Source: Methanocorpusculaceae archaeon UBA425 (lineage in GTDB: Archaea; Halobacteriota; Methanomicrobia; Methanomicrobiales; Methanocorpusculaceae). From it: a stretch of DNA of 64,000 nucleotides. This document shows, one piece after another, positions 7,751 to 16,205 of the stretch (position 1 is its first letter; each line of letters starts with the position of its first letter). A program made the position numbers and the translations under genes. Under the pieces are notes generated by a model that saw only the letters and a list, made by a program, of their open reading frames with translations, was not told the DNA's origin and did not search any database. The stretch is taken from the NCBI GenBank assembly GCA_002506085.1, contig DAWV01000026.1, forward strand, positions 59,046 through 123,045. Reading direction: 5' to 3'.

Positions 7751-8637
7751 ATGTTTTCCTCCGATTGTGCTGCTTCGATGGCAATTTTCCTGAGGTTTTT
7801 GTCGATGTTTGCCTGGATGACTGCAGCGGTTTTCTCATCGACTTTTCTGAATCTGCCCTGGGCTTTGAGGTAGTCGATGACAGGCATGGGTTTTTTCATG
7901 GCGGCACGCGAGGGGGCGCTGATGGTGAATTTGTCGTTCTCTTTTTCCCAGAGGACCCAGACGCCGGATTTGACTGCCATTTTTCCGATTTCGACGGTCT
8001 TTGATGAGGGTATTCTCCATCCCGGCGGGCATGGTGCGAGGATGTGGATGAATTTCGGACCGGGGATTGTGAGGGCTTTTTTGACTTTGTTGTAGATGTC
8101 GGCAGGGTAGGATGAACTGGCAGTTGCCTGGTAGGGCAGGTTGTGTGCTTCGATGATTCTGTCGAGGTCTTTTTTATTGACGGTTTTTCCGTTCGGGGTG
8201 GTGGTGGTTATTGCTCCAAGCGGGGTTGCGCCGGATCTCTGCATGCCGGTGTTTCCGTATGCTTCGTTGTCGTAGCAGATGTAGAGGAAGTCTTCGCCGC
8301 GTTCGAGTGCTCCGGAGAGTGCCTGAATGCCGATGTCGGCTGTTCCTCCATCACCGGCATAGACGATGACGTTGGTTTTCTGACCGGTTGCTCTGAGGGC
8401 TTCGCTCATTCCGGAGGCACATGCGGCGGAAGCGGCGAAGGCGATGTTATACACGGGTACGGTATGCAGCATGTAGGGGTACACCCCCTGAATTACACTG
8501 TTGCAGCAGGCCGGTATTACGAGGATTGTGTCCTTTCCGGCGGCCTTGAGGATATATCGGAGTGCAAGTAAAGATCCGCATCCAGCGCAGGTGGACGGGC
8601 ACTTTAATATCATCTCTTCTTTTGGAATTTCCGTCAT
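7747..8637 (-). CDS. porB: Pyruvate synthase beta subunit (thiamine-diphosphate binding)
   Basis: A 296-residue beta subunit that binds thiamine diphosphate and a 4Fe-4S cluster. Seen are the CAGCG cluster motif near the N-terminus, the ThDP/Mg motif GDGGTADIGIQALSGALERG, then DNEAYGNTGMQRSGATP and APCPPGWRIP. It is the first gene of the operon. A TATA-like CATTATAAATC lies about 28 bases before the ATG, so transcription probably starts at or next to the start codon. The order beta-alpha-gamma-delta is the reverse of the gamma-delta-alpha-beta order usual in archaeal por operons. Confidence 0.93.
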   Translation of the reverse strand: MTEIPKEEMILKCPSTCAGCGSLLALRYILKAAGKDTILVIPACCNSVIQGVYPYMLHTVPVYNIAFAASAACASGMSEALRATGQKTNVIVYAGDGGTADIGIQALSGALERGEDFLYICYDNEAYGNTGMQRSGATPLGAITTTTPNGKTVNKKDLDRIIEAHNLPYQATASSSYPADIYNKVKKALTIPGPKFIHILAPCPPGWRIPSSKTVEIGKMAVKSGVWVLWEKENDKFTISAPSRAAMKKPMPVIDYLKAQGRFRKVDEKTAAVIQANIDKNLRKIAIEAAQSEENI

Positions 8638-8680
8638 GGGTTCTGTATCTATTTGTCACGATTTATAATGAGGTTTGCGA

Positions 8681-8782
8681 CATGATATTGCCGGATGAAC
8701 CGGCGATGTCATGCGGCAAACCGGTGAGCAAGACCGAAGGGCTTGCGAACGAGGTTTACTAATCGAAGCGATGCTTCGATTA
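8681..8782. repeat. Cluster of three palindromic hairpins
   Basis: Three hairpins stand between porB and the first pilin gene. The first is CATGATATTGCCGG (8681-8694) with CCGGCGATGTCATG (8700-8713), 14 pairs including two G-U. The second is GCAAG/CTTGC around 8728-8746, resembling the GCAAG..CTTGC units of the clusters at 21.1 and 25.1 kb. The third is TAATCGAAGC (8760-8769) with GCTTCGATTA (8773-8782), a perfect ten-pair stem with a three-base loop. They may be REP-like elements; the last could also terminate the pilin transcript although no T-run follows. Confidence 0.55.
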
Positions 8783-8788
8783 GGGGAG

Positions 8789-9673
8789 TTAGATTATTTG
8801 AGTGCCGATTTGAATCCATTCTCCATCATTAATACGACCACTACTAAATATTGTAATCGGTTTCTTGCCGACATATAAGTAGAGTTTCGTATCACTGCAG
8901 TATAATGTTCCTTTGTTTACTGGTCTTACATCAGCGTTGAACGTTCTCTCACCAGTCCCAGGGCCATTAGTGGTATTATCCGGTGTAAGTATCCTGGTAA
9001 TTATAATATGAGTCATCTTATTTGGGTGAGCCTGATTGAATTCACTTAATGATGGATTTAGGTTTGCCTCATCTTTTGTCAAACGGAGTCCATCATTTAA
9101 ATTAAACCAGTATTCTCCCTCGCCATAATAAATTTTATGCCTTATTAGAGTTATTGCATTCCAGCCAGATGGTAGATTTTTTGCTTCTTCCACAATATCT
9201 TCCCACTCTGCACCCCAGTAATTAGAAAGATCAAATTTGATTCCATTGATTTCAAGTATCTTAATATCCCCGCCGCTCCCCGCTTTTCCGATTGTCTTCT
9301 GCATGAGCATAGTCTTGCCTCCATCCGTTCCCGTGTAAACCACGGACACCGTTCCGACCGTCTCCGTTCCCGAATCCCATCGGAGAGTCATTCCCGGACG
9401 AAAATCACCTGTTTCCCCGAAGTCTTTCTCCACCCCGTCGACAAGAATCTTATATGTCCCTGCCGGGAGCACGGCCCCGTTCAGGTGCGTCACGGTGATG
9501 ATATTTCCCTCTTGTCCGATGGAAATCCCCAGAATTGGTGCGGGTTCTCCCGCATTATATCCGAGAAGCACCGATGCGAAAATTCCCACGATTACTATCG
9601 TTAGAGCAATAATCAAAATCGTTCCGATGACCGGGGAAACAGCCTCATCTTTTGAACGGGAAAAACCCTGCAT
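8789..9673 (-). CDS. Archaeal type IV pilin-like protein 1
   Basis: A 294-residue surface protein whose N-terminus carries the archaeal pilin motif DEAVSPVIGTILIIALTIVIVGIFASVLLG at about residues 9-38: a short charged leader followed by a hydrophobic helix, processed in the family by an EppA/FlaK-like prepilin peptidase. The following domain (VTHLNGAVLPAGTYKILVDG) is shared with the two neighbouring genes; the rest, from about residue 145, is unique. It is probably displayed as a pilus subunit or membrane-anchored adhesin. The first 140 codons are nearly identical to those of the next gene, the result of recent duplication or gene conversion. Confidence 0.85.
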   Translation of the reverse strand: MQGFSRSKDEAVSPVIGTILIIALTIVIVGIFASVLLGYNAGEPAPILGISIGQEGNIITVTHLNGAVLPAGTYKILVDGVEKDFGETGDFRPGMTLRWDSGTETVGTVSVVYTGTDGGKTMLMQKTIGKAGSGGDIKILEINGIKFDLSNYWGAEWEDIVEEAKNLPSGWNAITLIRHKIYYGEGEYWFNLNDGLRLTKDEANLNPSLSEFNQAHPNKMTHIIITRILTPDNTTNGPGTGERTFNADVRPVNKGTLYCSDTKLYLYVGKKPITIFSSGRINDGEWIQIGTQII

Positions 9674-9845
9674 AAATGGAATATTATATGTCTTTACTCA
9701 TTAATGTATTCACTGAAGATACAAAAAAATATAATTTTTTCTATTTTTACTGAAAGAGAAAGCCTGATACCGGAGGGATGTCGTGAACAAAATGGTGAGG
9801 TTGTATAAGACGGGAAGGATTCTTGCTGCTGGAAAAAGAGAAGGG

Positions 9846-10760
9846 TTATGGGGAAAGGCGTGTGCCAATTGGCTTCCATCCCCATCCATTATGTGTATAA
9901 TCTTCGGAGAACATGAAGGTTGAAGCTGGAAAACCATCTTGATCCCAGATATAGAGTTTAGAATCATTACAGAATAGTGTACCATAAGTTATTTTTTCAG
10001 TTGGTATCGTAGAGAAGTTTATCCCGGTTACTACTCCTGAACCAGTAATTATCTGTTCTCCGTCAGTTGATACAACCACACGGGTTGTATTTATCTCTAT
10101 CCAACTTGGAGAAATACCTCCAATCAGGGTTTTTTGTATATGTGGATTATTTTCAGCTATAATTTTAGTCAGTGTAAACGAGAAGTCGCCTCGTGTCCAC
10201 CAGTATTTTCCATCGTCATAATAAACGTTTTTCGCGACTAAGGTTTTGCTACCAGTAGCGTTAGCTATATCCCTGAGATTTTGCCACTCATCACCCCAGT
10301 TGTATGACAAATCATATTTCACCCCGCCAATCTCCAATATCTTAAGATTCCCTCCGCTCCCCGCTTTTCCGATTGTCTTCTGCATCAGAACTGTCTCCCC
10401 TCCATCCGTTCCTGTGTAAACCACGGACACCGTTCCGACCTTCTCCGTTCCCGAATCCCAGCTGAGAGTCATTCCCGGACTAAAAGCTCCGGCTGCACTG
10501 AAATTAGTCGTTTTGTCCACACCATCGACAAGAATCTTATATGTCCCTGCCGGGAGCACGGCTCCATTCAGGTGCGTCACGGTGATGATATTTCCCTCTT
10601 GTCCGATGGAAATCCCCAGAATTGGTGCGGGTTCTCCCGCAGTATATCCGAGAAGCACCGATGCGAAAATTCCCACGATTATTACCGTTAGTGCAATAAT
10701 CAAAATCGTCCCGATGACCGGGGAAACAGCCTCATCTTTTGAACGGGAAAAACCCTGCAT
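9846..10760 (-). CDS. Archaeal type IV pilin-like protein 2
   Basis: A 304-residue paralogue of the protein at 8789. Residues 1-38 are the same pilin leader and hydrophobic helix with one or two substitutions (ALTVIIVGIF), and similarity continues to the sequence KTIGKAGSGG near residue 138. Beyond that the two diverge completely, giving different exposed domains on a shared stalk. Each gene has its own A/T-rich upstream region. A surface adhesin or minor pilin is likely; the ligand is unknown. Confidence 0.85.
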   Translation of the reverse strand: MQGFSRSKDEAVSPVIGTILIIALTVIIVGIFASVLLGYTAGEPAPILGISIGQEGNIITVTHLNGAVLPAGTYKILVDGVDKTTNFSAAGAFSPGMTLSWDSGTEKVGTVSVVYTGTDGGETVLMQKTIGKAGSGGNLKILEIGGVKYDLSYNWGDEWQNLRDIANATGSKTLVAKNVYYDDGKYWWTRGDFSFTLTKIIAENNPHIQKTLIGGISPSWIEINTTRVVVSTDGEQIITGSGVVTGINFSTIPTEKITYGTLFCNDSKLYIWDQDGFPASTFMFSEDYTHNGWGWKPIGTRLSP

Positions 10761-10842
10761 GCTTTATGTTCTATGAACTGAACCTTATCATGCTTTCCTC
10801 ATACCCAGTCAGAAAGCATGTCTCTTATCCTCAGCTTCCCGC

Positions 10843-11238
10843 TTAGGTAAAATTCTTCAGTGCCAGAACCGTTTCCCCGCCGTTCGTCCCGATATAAACC
10901 ACTGACACAGCCATAATATCCGCCGATTCTACATCCAGCTGAAGAGTCATGCCCGGACATAAATTACAGTCTGCTCCGAACTCATCGGTTTTGTCCACAC
11001 CGTCAACAAGAATCTTATAGCTTCCTTTGGTCAGCATCTCCCCGTTCAGGTGTGTCACCGTGATGACATCATCCTGATGTCCGATGGAAATCCCCACAAT
11101 CGGAGCCTGTTCCGGAATCTCAAAACCTATAAGAACTGTCGCAAGAATTGAAATGAGAATAATCGAGAGAAAAATAATCAATAATGTTGCAAAAACAGGA
11201 GAAACAGCATCATTAGTTGATAACTCACGGGACGTCAT
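10843..11238 (-). CDS. Archaeal type IV pilin-like protein 3 (short)
   Basis: A 131-residue, more divergent member of the same family. Its leader reads TNDAVSPVFATLLIIFLSIILISILATVLIG, followed by the shared module VTHLNGEMLTKGSYKILVDGVDKT and VVYIGTNGGETVLALK, after which it stops. It has only the common stalk module and lacks the variable C-terminal domain of its two neighbours. It may be a complete short pilin or a copy that lost its outer domain; the reading frame is intact. Confidence 0.78.
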   Translation of the reverse strand: MTSRELSTNDAVSPVFATLLIIFLSIILISILATVLIGFEIPEQAPIVGISIGHQDDVITVTHLNGEMLTKGSYKILVDGVDKTDEFGADCNLCPGMTLQLDVESADIMAVSVVYIGTNGGETVLALKNFT

Positions 11239-11390
11239 TATATAAAGTATTTTAATAATGATATATTACATTATCTTTTATTTAAATTAATCTATACTGG
11301 TTATAATTTGATGTAATTTGTCAAACCGGCATTCAGACATATTTATAAACAATAAGTATTATCTCCTCCTGCCACCCAAAGACACATAAT

Positions 11391-12104
11391 ATGACAGATA
11401 TTCCGAACGAGTTAACCAATGAAGAAATCCTGCAGAAGGCTGATGAAATAAAAACAGCCCAGGAAGCGAAGAAGGCTGAAGAACTCAGAAAAGCCGAGGA
11501 GATTAAAACGGCAGAAGAGGAACAGAAGGCAGAAGAACTCAAGAGAGCACGTGACCTTGTGGAAGCCGAAGAAGAACGGAAAAATGCAAAAGCGCAAAAC
11601 CAATATGTGAACAACGAGGTGCCGGCAAAGAAATCCCATAGTGGACTCAAAATATTCGGCATCATTCTTCTCCTTCTGATAATTTTCGCAGGCGTCGTGT
11701 TTATCTCAGCAGATGTGACCATCACGGCGGCATCCGATAAAAATTATGGATATGACACGAGCTACAATGTCTGGATTCCTCTCGACAAAGAACTCAATCT
11801 CGGCGGTTACAAAGTAATTGCTCTTGCATCCGGTAATGATATGATGATTTCTCTGGGCGGCAAGACCTCTAATCTGGTCGTCAATCAGATAACCTATGTT
11901 CCGGATCAGATCGGGACACTCACCCTCTTCTGGGGCGGCGTCACGGTAATGCAGATTCAGTATGAGGTTGCATTGACCTATCTGGGCAATACGAATGCCA
12001 ACCAGGCGGCTTTCAGAATGGTAATCTCCAGCGACCAGCAGTTTCCCGAATTCCTTATCAGTTTCTTCCTCTCCAAGAGCGGAGTCTCTGTGGCATCCAT
12101 TTAA
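11391..12104 (+). CDS. Membrane protein with a charged N-terminal coiled coil
   Basis: A 237-residue protein with three parts. Residues 1-70 are a repetitive Glu/Lys/Ala coiled coil (units such as AEELRKAEEIKTAEEE). Residues 85-108 form one membrane helix (LKIFGIILLLLIIFAGVVFISA). The remaining 130 residues form a domain of mostly beta character on the other side, containing VWIPLDKELNLGGYKVIALASGN. There is no cleavable signal, so the coiled coil should be cytoplasmic and the C-terminal domain outside. No family was recognised. It lies five bases before birA on the same strand and may share its transcript. Confidence 0.65.
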   Translation: MTDIPNELTNEEILQKADEIKTAQEAKKAEELRKAEEIKTAEEEQKAEELKRARDLVEAEEERKNAKAQNQYVNNEVPAKKSHSGLKIFGIILLLLIIFAGVVFISADVTITAASDKNYGYDTSYNVWIPLDKELNLGGYKVIALASGNDMMISLGGKTSNLVVNQITYVPDQIGTLTLFWGGVTVMQIQYEVALTYLGNTNANQAAFRMVISSDQQFPEFLISFFLSKSGVSVASI

Positions 12105-12109
12105 TCAAC

Positions 12110-13069
12110 ATGACAACAAAATCCAAGATTCTTGAAATACTGGATAAAAAACCCGGTATATATATATCCGGTGAAGAGATTGCGGCAGCCCTTTCCATTT
12201 CACGGACCGCGGTCTGGAAGGCGGTCCGCTCTCTCCAGGCTGACGGCTATTTCATATCTGCCGCATTAAACAAAGGATACAGGCTCGAACCGTCGGATAT
12301 TCTGTCTGCAGAAAAAATCCGCTCCCTTCTTCATCCGAAATTCTCCGAGATAGACATCATCATCAAAAAATCCACCGAATCAACCAATCTCGATGCGAAA
12401 AATCTGGCATCTGCCGGAGCGAAACACGGCACGGTGATTCTTGCGGACGAACAGACCGCCGGCAGGGGCAGAAGGGGACGGGACTTCTACTCCCCGAAAG
12501 GAGCCGGGGTCTATCTCAGTGTCATCGGGAGGCTGGGTATCTATTTCTCGGACGCGGTTTTGCTTACCACCGCGGCAGGCGTCGCCGTCTGCAAATCGAT
12601 CGAGGCAGTATCGGATTTTGAGCCGAAAATCAAATGGGTCAACGATATTTTCCTGAACGGAAAAAAAATCGGCGGAATCGGGACCGAGGCAGTGAGTGAT
12701 GTCGAATCAGGCATCATCGAGTCCGTGATTGTTGGTGTGGGTATCAACTTCAAAACACAGGAGTTCCCGGAGAATCTGCAGACGATTGCGGGCTCGCTGT
12801 TCGAAAAAGATTTTCCGCTTACGAGAAACGAGTTCGCCGCTGTTCTCATAAACAATCTCCTGGAAATATTTGAAAACATCCCCGAGAATAAATACATCGA
12901 CGAATACCGGAGCCGGTCGCTTGTCATCGGAAAAGAGATTATATTTATGGAGAATAACACCTGGAACACGGCAAAAGCAATTGCAATTGACGATTACGGC
13001 GGATTAATCGTTGAAGTGAAAGGAAAAAGAAGAACACTGACCTCGGGCGAGGTCAGCATCCGGGTTTAG
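12110..13069 (+). CDS. birA: Bifunctional biotin-protein ligase / repressor
   Basis: A 319-residue protein with an N-terminal winged helix (about residues 1-60, ISGEEIAAALSISRTAVWKAVRSLQ) fused to a biotin-protein ligase domain. The ligase motifs GRGRRG (118-123) and KWVNDI (175-180) with NGKKIGGIG are intact. It activates biotin to biotinyl-AMP and attaches it to a carboxyl-carrier protein, in methanogens normally pyruvate carboxylase subunit B; the HTH may repress biotin or carboxylase genes. The end overlaps the convergent protease gene by four bases. Confidence 0.93.
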   Translation: MTTKSKILEILDKKPGIYISGEEIAAALSISRTAVWKAVRSLQADGYFISAALNKGYRLEPSDILSAEKIRSLLHPKFSEIDIIIKKSTESTNLDAKNLASAGAKHGTVILADEQTAGRGRRGRDFYSPKGAGVYLSVIGRLGIYFSDAVLLTTAAGVAVCKSIEAVSDFEPKIKWVNDIFLNGKKIGGIGTEAVSDVESGIIESVIVGVGINFKTQEFPENLQTIAGSLFEKDFPLTRNEFAAVLINNLLEIFENIPENKYIDEYRSRSLVIGKEIIFMENNTWNTAKAIAIDDYGGLIVEVKGKRRTLTSGEVSIRV

Positions 13070-13755
13070 ATAAACAGATTAAGCATCAGTTCTGGTTTCA
13101 GTGAGACATACAGCAGAACAAGTGAAATCGCGATGGCCAGGGCAAAAATGACAGGATTCCATTTGAGAATCTTTTTGCCGTCAAGCGGACCCACCGGGAG
13201 CATGTTGAAGAATGCCAGCATTGCGTTGACCTGGAATCCGATCATACCAAGATAATACAGGAAGACAGGCAGGCTCAGGACACTCGTCGCCGTCGTTGAA
13301 AGAAGGAAGCCGGTGATTAATAGTATGACAAACGGAATACAGAGAATCAGGTTCGTTAGAGGTCCTGCGATGGAGATGATTCCGCTCTCTTTTTTGGTCA
13401 TTTCCCGTCCTCCGGTATTAATGAGGGTCGCTCCCGGCGCTGCAAAAATAATTCCGGTAATTGCGGCAATAACCACGGCGATAATCAGCATCTGAGTGTT
13501 TTTTCTGAACTCCGCCCAGTAGCCGAATTTCATTGCCGTGAATTTGTGGGAGAGTTCGTGGAGAACGAAGGATAACCCAACGGCAATCAGGGATACGATG
13601 AAGATAATTATGAGGGATTCAATGCTTATTTTGCTGTAATTGGTTATGAGGGAGAGTCCTCCGGTGATACCAAGGGTGAAGGCGACGCCAAGAACGAACC
13701 AGGCAATCAGCAGATCTCTTCTTTCAAAAGGAGATATTTTCGAGAGGATACTCAT
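13066..13755 (-). CDS. Site-2 protease-like M50 metalloprotease
   Basis: A 229-residue multi-spanning protein with the zinc-protease motif HELSHK at residues 66-71 inside a membrane helix, and the second motif FNMLPVGPLDGKKIL near residues 180-195, whose aspartate is the third zinc ligand. About six hydrophobic segments are visible. Family members cleave substrates within the membrane. It directly follows the aconitase X gene with no gap and is the last gene of the ten-gene operon. Its substrate is unknown. Confidence 0.88.
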   Translation of the reverse strand: MSILSKISPFERRDLLIAWFVLGVAFTLGITGGLSLITNYSKISIESLIIIFIVSLIAVGLSFVLHELSHKFTAMKFGYWAEFRKNTQMLIIAVVIAAITGIIFAAPGATLINTGGREMTKKESGIISIAGPLTNLILCIPFVILLITGFLLSTTATSVLSLPVFLYYLGMIGFQVNAMLAFFNMLPVGPLDGKKILKWNPVIFALAIAISLVLLYVSLKPELMLNLFI

Positions 13756-14940
13756 TTATTCACCACATCCGACACGGATGCATTCTTCAAGCGTTCCAAG
13801 GAGAGGGGTTGCCCCGCACATTCCGGGCAGATAGGTAAATGCTTTTCCTGAATTTGTCATTACAACTCCGGCTTTATCCATTATTGGTGATACTACCATG
13901 CAGGTGTCAGGGACGATTTTCGCCCCGCTGCGGACGATGGTATTATAGTAGTGTTCGTTTCCGTGTTTCAGATCGGCCGCGACGAAAATGTACACCGGCA
14001 TCACCACTCTTTTTCCTTCGAGGAGAGAGGCGACTTGTTTGAGTTCATCATTGGAAAGGTGGGGACATCCGATTGCGACGACATCCGCTTCCAGGTCTCC
14101 GAACAGCTCTTCTACTTCTGCGACGCCGATTTCAATGACTTCACGTTTGTCCTCTTCGATGTGCTGTTTGAAAAGGGGGAATCTTGCCTCGGGCGTGATT
14201 TCATCTACGTGGAAGAGAGCGACTGCCCCGCTCGCTGCCATGGCGGCGCCGAGGCTTTTGAGCATGTCACGGTTCGGGCGGATTTCCGTGAAGAGCGGGA
14301 TTTTATTTCCTGCAATTGCTCCGGCGATTACTCCGAGAGCTCCGTAATGGGCATTCGTCCATGATTTTGCTGCTTCGGGATTGTCGATGTGGAACTCGAT
14401 CTGCGGGAAACGGTTTTTCACGATATGAAGACCATAGTAGGGCGTTTTTCCCGTAAGGGCCGAGGCAAGGGCGGATGGTCCGCCTTCACGGTTGGTTCTT
14501 GCCCCGAGAACCGAGTTTGCATAACATACCGCAGAGGATTCGGACCAGGCAAGGTGGTCTCCCCGTTCAACGATACTATAGTAATACGGCGTGCATGTGC
14601 AGGTAAGACGGATTCCAAGCCGTGAATACGCTGCGTTTACCTCCAGTTGTTTTTTTGCGAAATCATCCGCAATCCCAAGGTTCTGCCACTCGTCACGCGG
14701 CATGCCGATGGGGTTTAAGAATGCCGGGACGACGGCTTTACCGGAGAGTGTGTTCAGCCAGGAAAGTCCTGCATCACCGATTGTTTTGAATGAGGCTCCT
14801 GAAACCTGGACACTTTTGACTTCGATGAATCGCTCTGCATCATAGATTTTTCCGAGAGCGAGGAGAATTTCCATCATTTTCTGTTTGGTTTCTCCGTATT
14901 CTCCGTTTAAGAGTGCCTGATCATATTTGTCTAATTCCAT
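13756..14940 (-). CDS. Aconitase X: phosphomevalonate dehydratase large subunit
   Basis: A 394-residue aconitase X catalytic protein (formerly DUF521). In archaea this family, with a small swivel subunit, dehydrates 5-phosphomevalonate to trans-anhydromevalonate 5-phosphate using an iron-sulfur cluster. The family start KYDQALLNGEYGETKQKMMEILLALG and segments such as LTCTCTPYY, SSAVCYANSVLGARTNREGGPSAL and GCPHLS are present. It lies 17 bases after the UbiD-type gene, which would catalyse the next step, so the assignment is supported by context. The small subunit is not found in this window. Confidence 0.9.
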   Translation of the reverse strand: MELDKYDQALLNGEYGETKQKMMEILLALGKIYDAERFIEVKSVQVSGASFKTIGDAGLSWLNTLSGKAVVPAFLNPIGMPRDEWQNLGIADDFAKKQLEVNAAYSRLGIRLTCTCTPYYYSIVERGDHLAWSESSAVCYANSVLGARTNREGGPSALASALTGKTPYYGLHIVKNRFPQIEFHIDNPEAAKSWTNAHYGALGVIAGAIAGNKIPLFTEIRPNRDMLKSLGAAMAASGAVALFHVDEITPEARFPLFKQHIEEDKREVIEIGVAEVEELFGDLEADVVAIGCPHLSNDELKQVASLLEGKRVVMPVYIFVAADLKHGNEHYYNTIVRSGAKIVPDTCMVVSPIMDKAGVVMTNSGKAFTYLPGMCGATPLLGTLEECIRVGCGE

Positions 14941-14957
14941 TTTTCACTCCTTATTAT

Positions 14958-16205
14958 TCAATTCCATTCTGCACGGATATAATCATCCTCTTCACCAAGA
15001 GGCATAGTTGCATCCACGCCGGCTTTTACATTCAGTCCGTCGCCGATTCGGCAGGGATCAAGTGAGGAACCCCGGACCCCCGGGATGATCATAACGTCTC
15101 TGTCGGCGCGGACCCGCGTCGCGATTGCATATTCCACATCGGACGGGTCGTAGATGTTGATGTCTTCGTCAACAATCACCACATGTTTGAGGGATGTGTG
15201 AGCAGCGAAGGCCGCCATGATGGCATTTTTGCCATCCCCTTCGGTCATTTTCTTTATCTGGACGACCGCGTGGAAGTAGCCCGAGCCTCCGGGTGTGAGA
15301 AAGACATCTTTTACATTCGTCACGCCGGATACAGCCTGATAGATTTTCGGCTCGTAGGGCGCTCCCATGAGCATTTTGTGTTCTGCTCCTGCGGGCACGA
15401 TTCCATGATAGATGAAGCCGGGTTTCGTTCTCATGCCGAGAATTTCCAGGACGGGTTGTTTTCGAATCGGGTCGTATGTTCCGCTGATGTCGACAAACGG
15501 ACCCTCTTCGTGGAGTTCCTGCGTCAGATAGCCGTAGAGAATTATTTCCGCGTCGGGGACCTGAATGCCGTTCGGGCAGGTGAACAGGTCAAGGTCTTTT
15601 CCAAGAATTTCCGCGGCATAGTTCATCTCTTTTGCTTCAGGGACGCGGGTACATGCGGCAAAGGTGACGGCAGGGTGTGTTCCGATTGTGATGGCGATCG
15701 GGAGATTTTTTCCCTCAGAGAATGCCTGCTTCATGAGTTTGTAGGTGTGACGACCTTCGACGATTCTCCCGATGAGGTGGGTTTTGTCAAGAACCTGCAG
15801 GCGGTGAATCGAGGCGTTGGTAATTCCGTTCCATGCGGAAAATACAATTCCCGATGTGAGATATCTTCCGGCATCTTCCGGGAAATGTTTCATGATGGGC
15901 AGTTGTGTAAGATCTGCCGGACCGAATTCCAGTCTGCCTGCATCCCGGGTTTTTCCCGAATATGTGCAGGCGGCAAGGGTTTTGACGAGTCTGTCTTTTG
16001 GAATGTTCAGGGCGATCGAAAGAGAATCACGGTCAAAAATCGTGTTCATCACACAGGGGTGCCCGTCAACATCTTTGAACAGCAGCATTCTGCTGCTTTT
16101 GAAGGCACGTTTCGGGGCTTCGTATATGGAAGATACCGGTTCTGTGATTTCTTCGACGAGTCCTGCCTGTTTCATCTGCAAAATAAAATTTCTCATGTTT
16201 TCCAC
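14958..16205 (-). CDS. UbiD-family decarboxylase, probable anhydromevalonate phosphate decarboxylase
   Basis: A 415-residue UbiD-family decarboxylase that would use prenylated FMN. Seen are the family segments GIVFSAWNGITNASIHRLQVLDKTHLIGRIVEGRH, EGPFVDISGTYD and KHVVIVDEDINIYDPSDVEYAIATRVRADRD. Next to aconitase X and UbiX the most likely reaction is decarboxylation of trans-anhydromevalonate 5-phosphate to isopentenyl phosphate, as shown for the Aeropyrum pernix pathway. Its start overlaps the ubiX end by 13 bases, so expression of enzyme and cofactor maker is coupled. The substrate is inferred from context. Confidence 0.88.
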   Translation of the reverse strand: MENMRNFILQMKQAGLVEEITEPVSSIYEAPKRAFKSSRMLLFKDVDGHPCVMNTIFDRDSLSIALNIPKDRLVKTLAACTYSGKTRDAGRLEFGPADLTQLPIMKHFPEDAGRYLTSGIVFSAWNGITNASIHRLQVLDKTHLIGRIVEGRHTYKLMKQAFSEGKNLPIAITIGTHPAVTFAACTRVPEAKEMNYAAEILGKDLDLFTCPNGIQVPDAEIILYGYLTQELHEEGPFVDISGTYDPIRKQPVLEILGMRTKPGFIYHGIVPAGAEHKMLMGAPYEPKIYQAVSGVTNVKDVFLTPGGSGYFHAVVQIKKMTEGDGKNAIMAAFAAHTSLKHVVIVDEDINIYDPSDVEYAIATRVRADRDVMIIPGVRGSSLDPCRIGDGLNVKAGVDATMPLGEEDDYIRAEWN

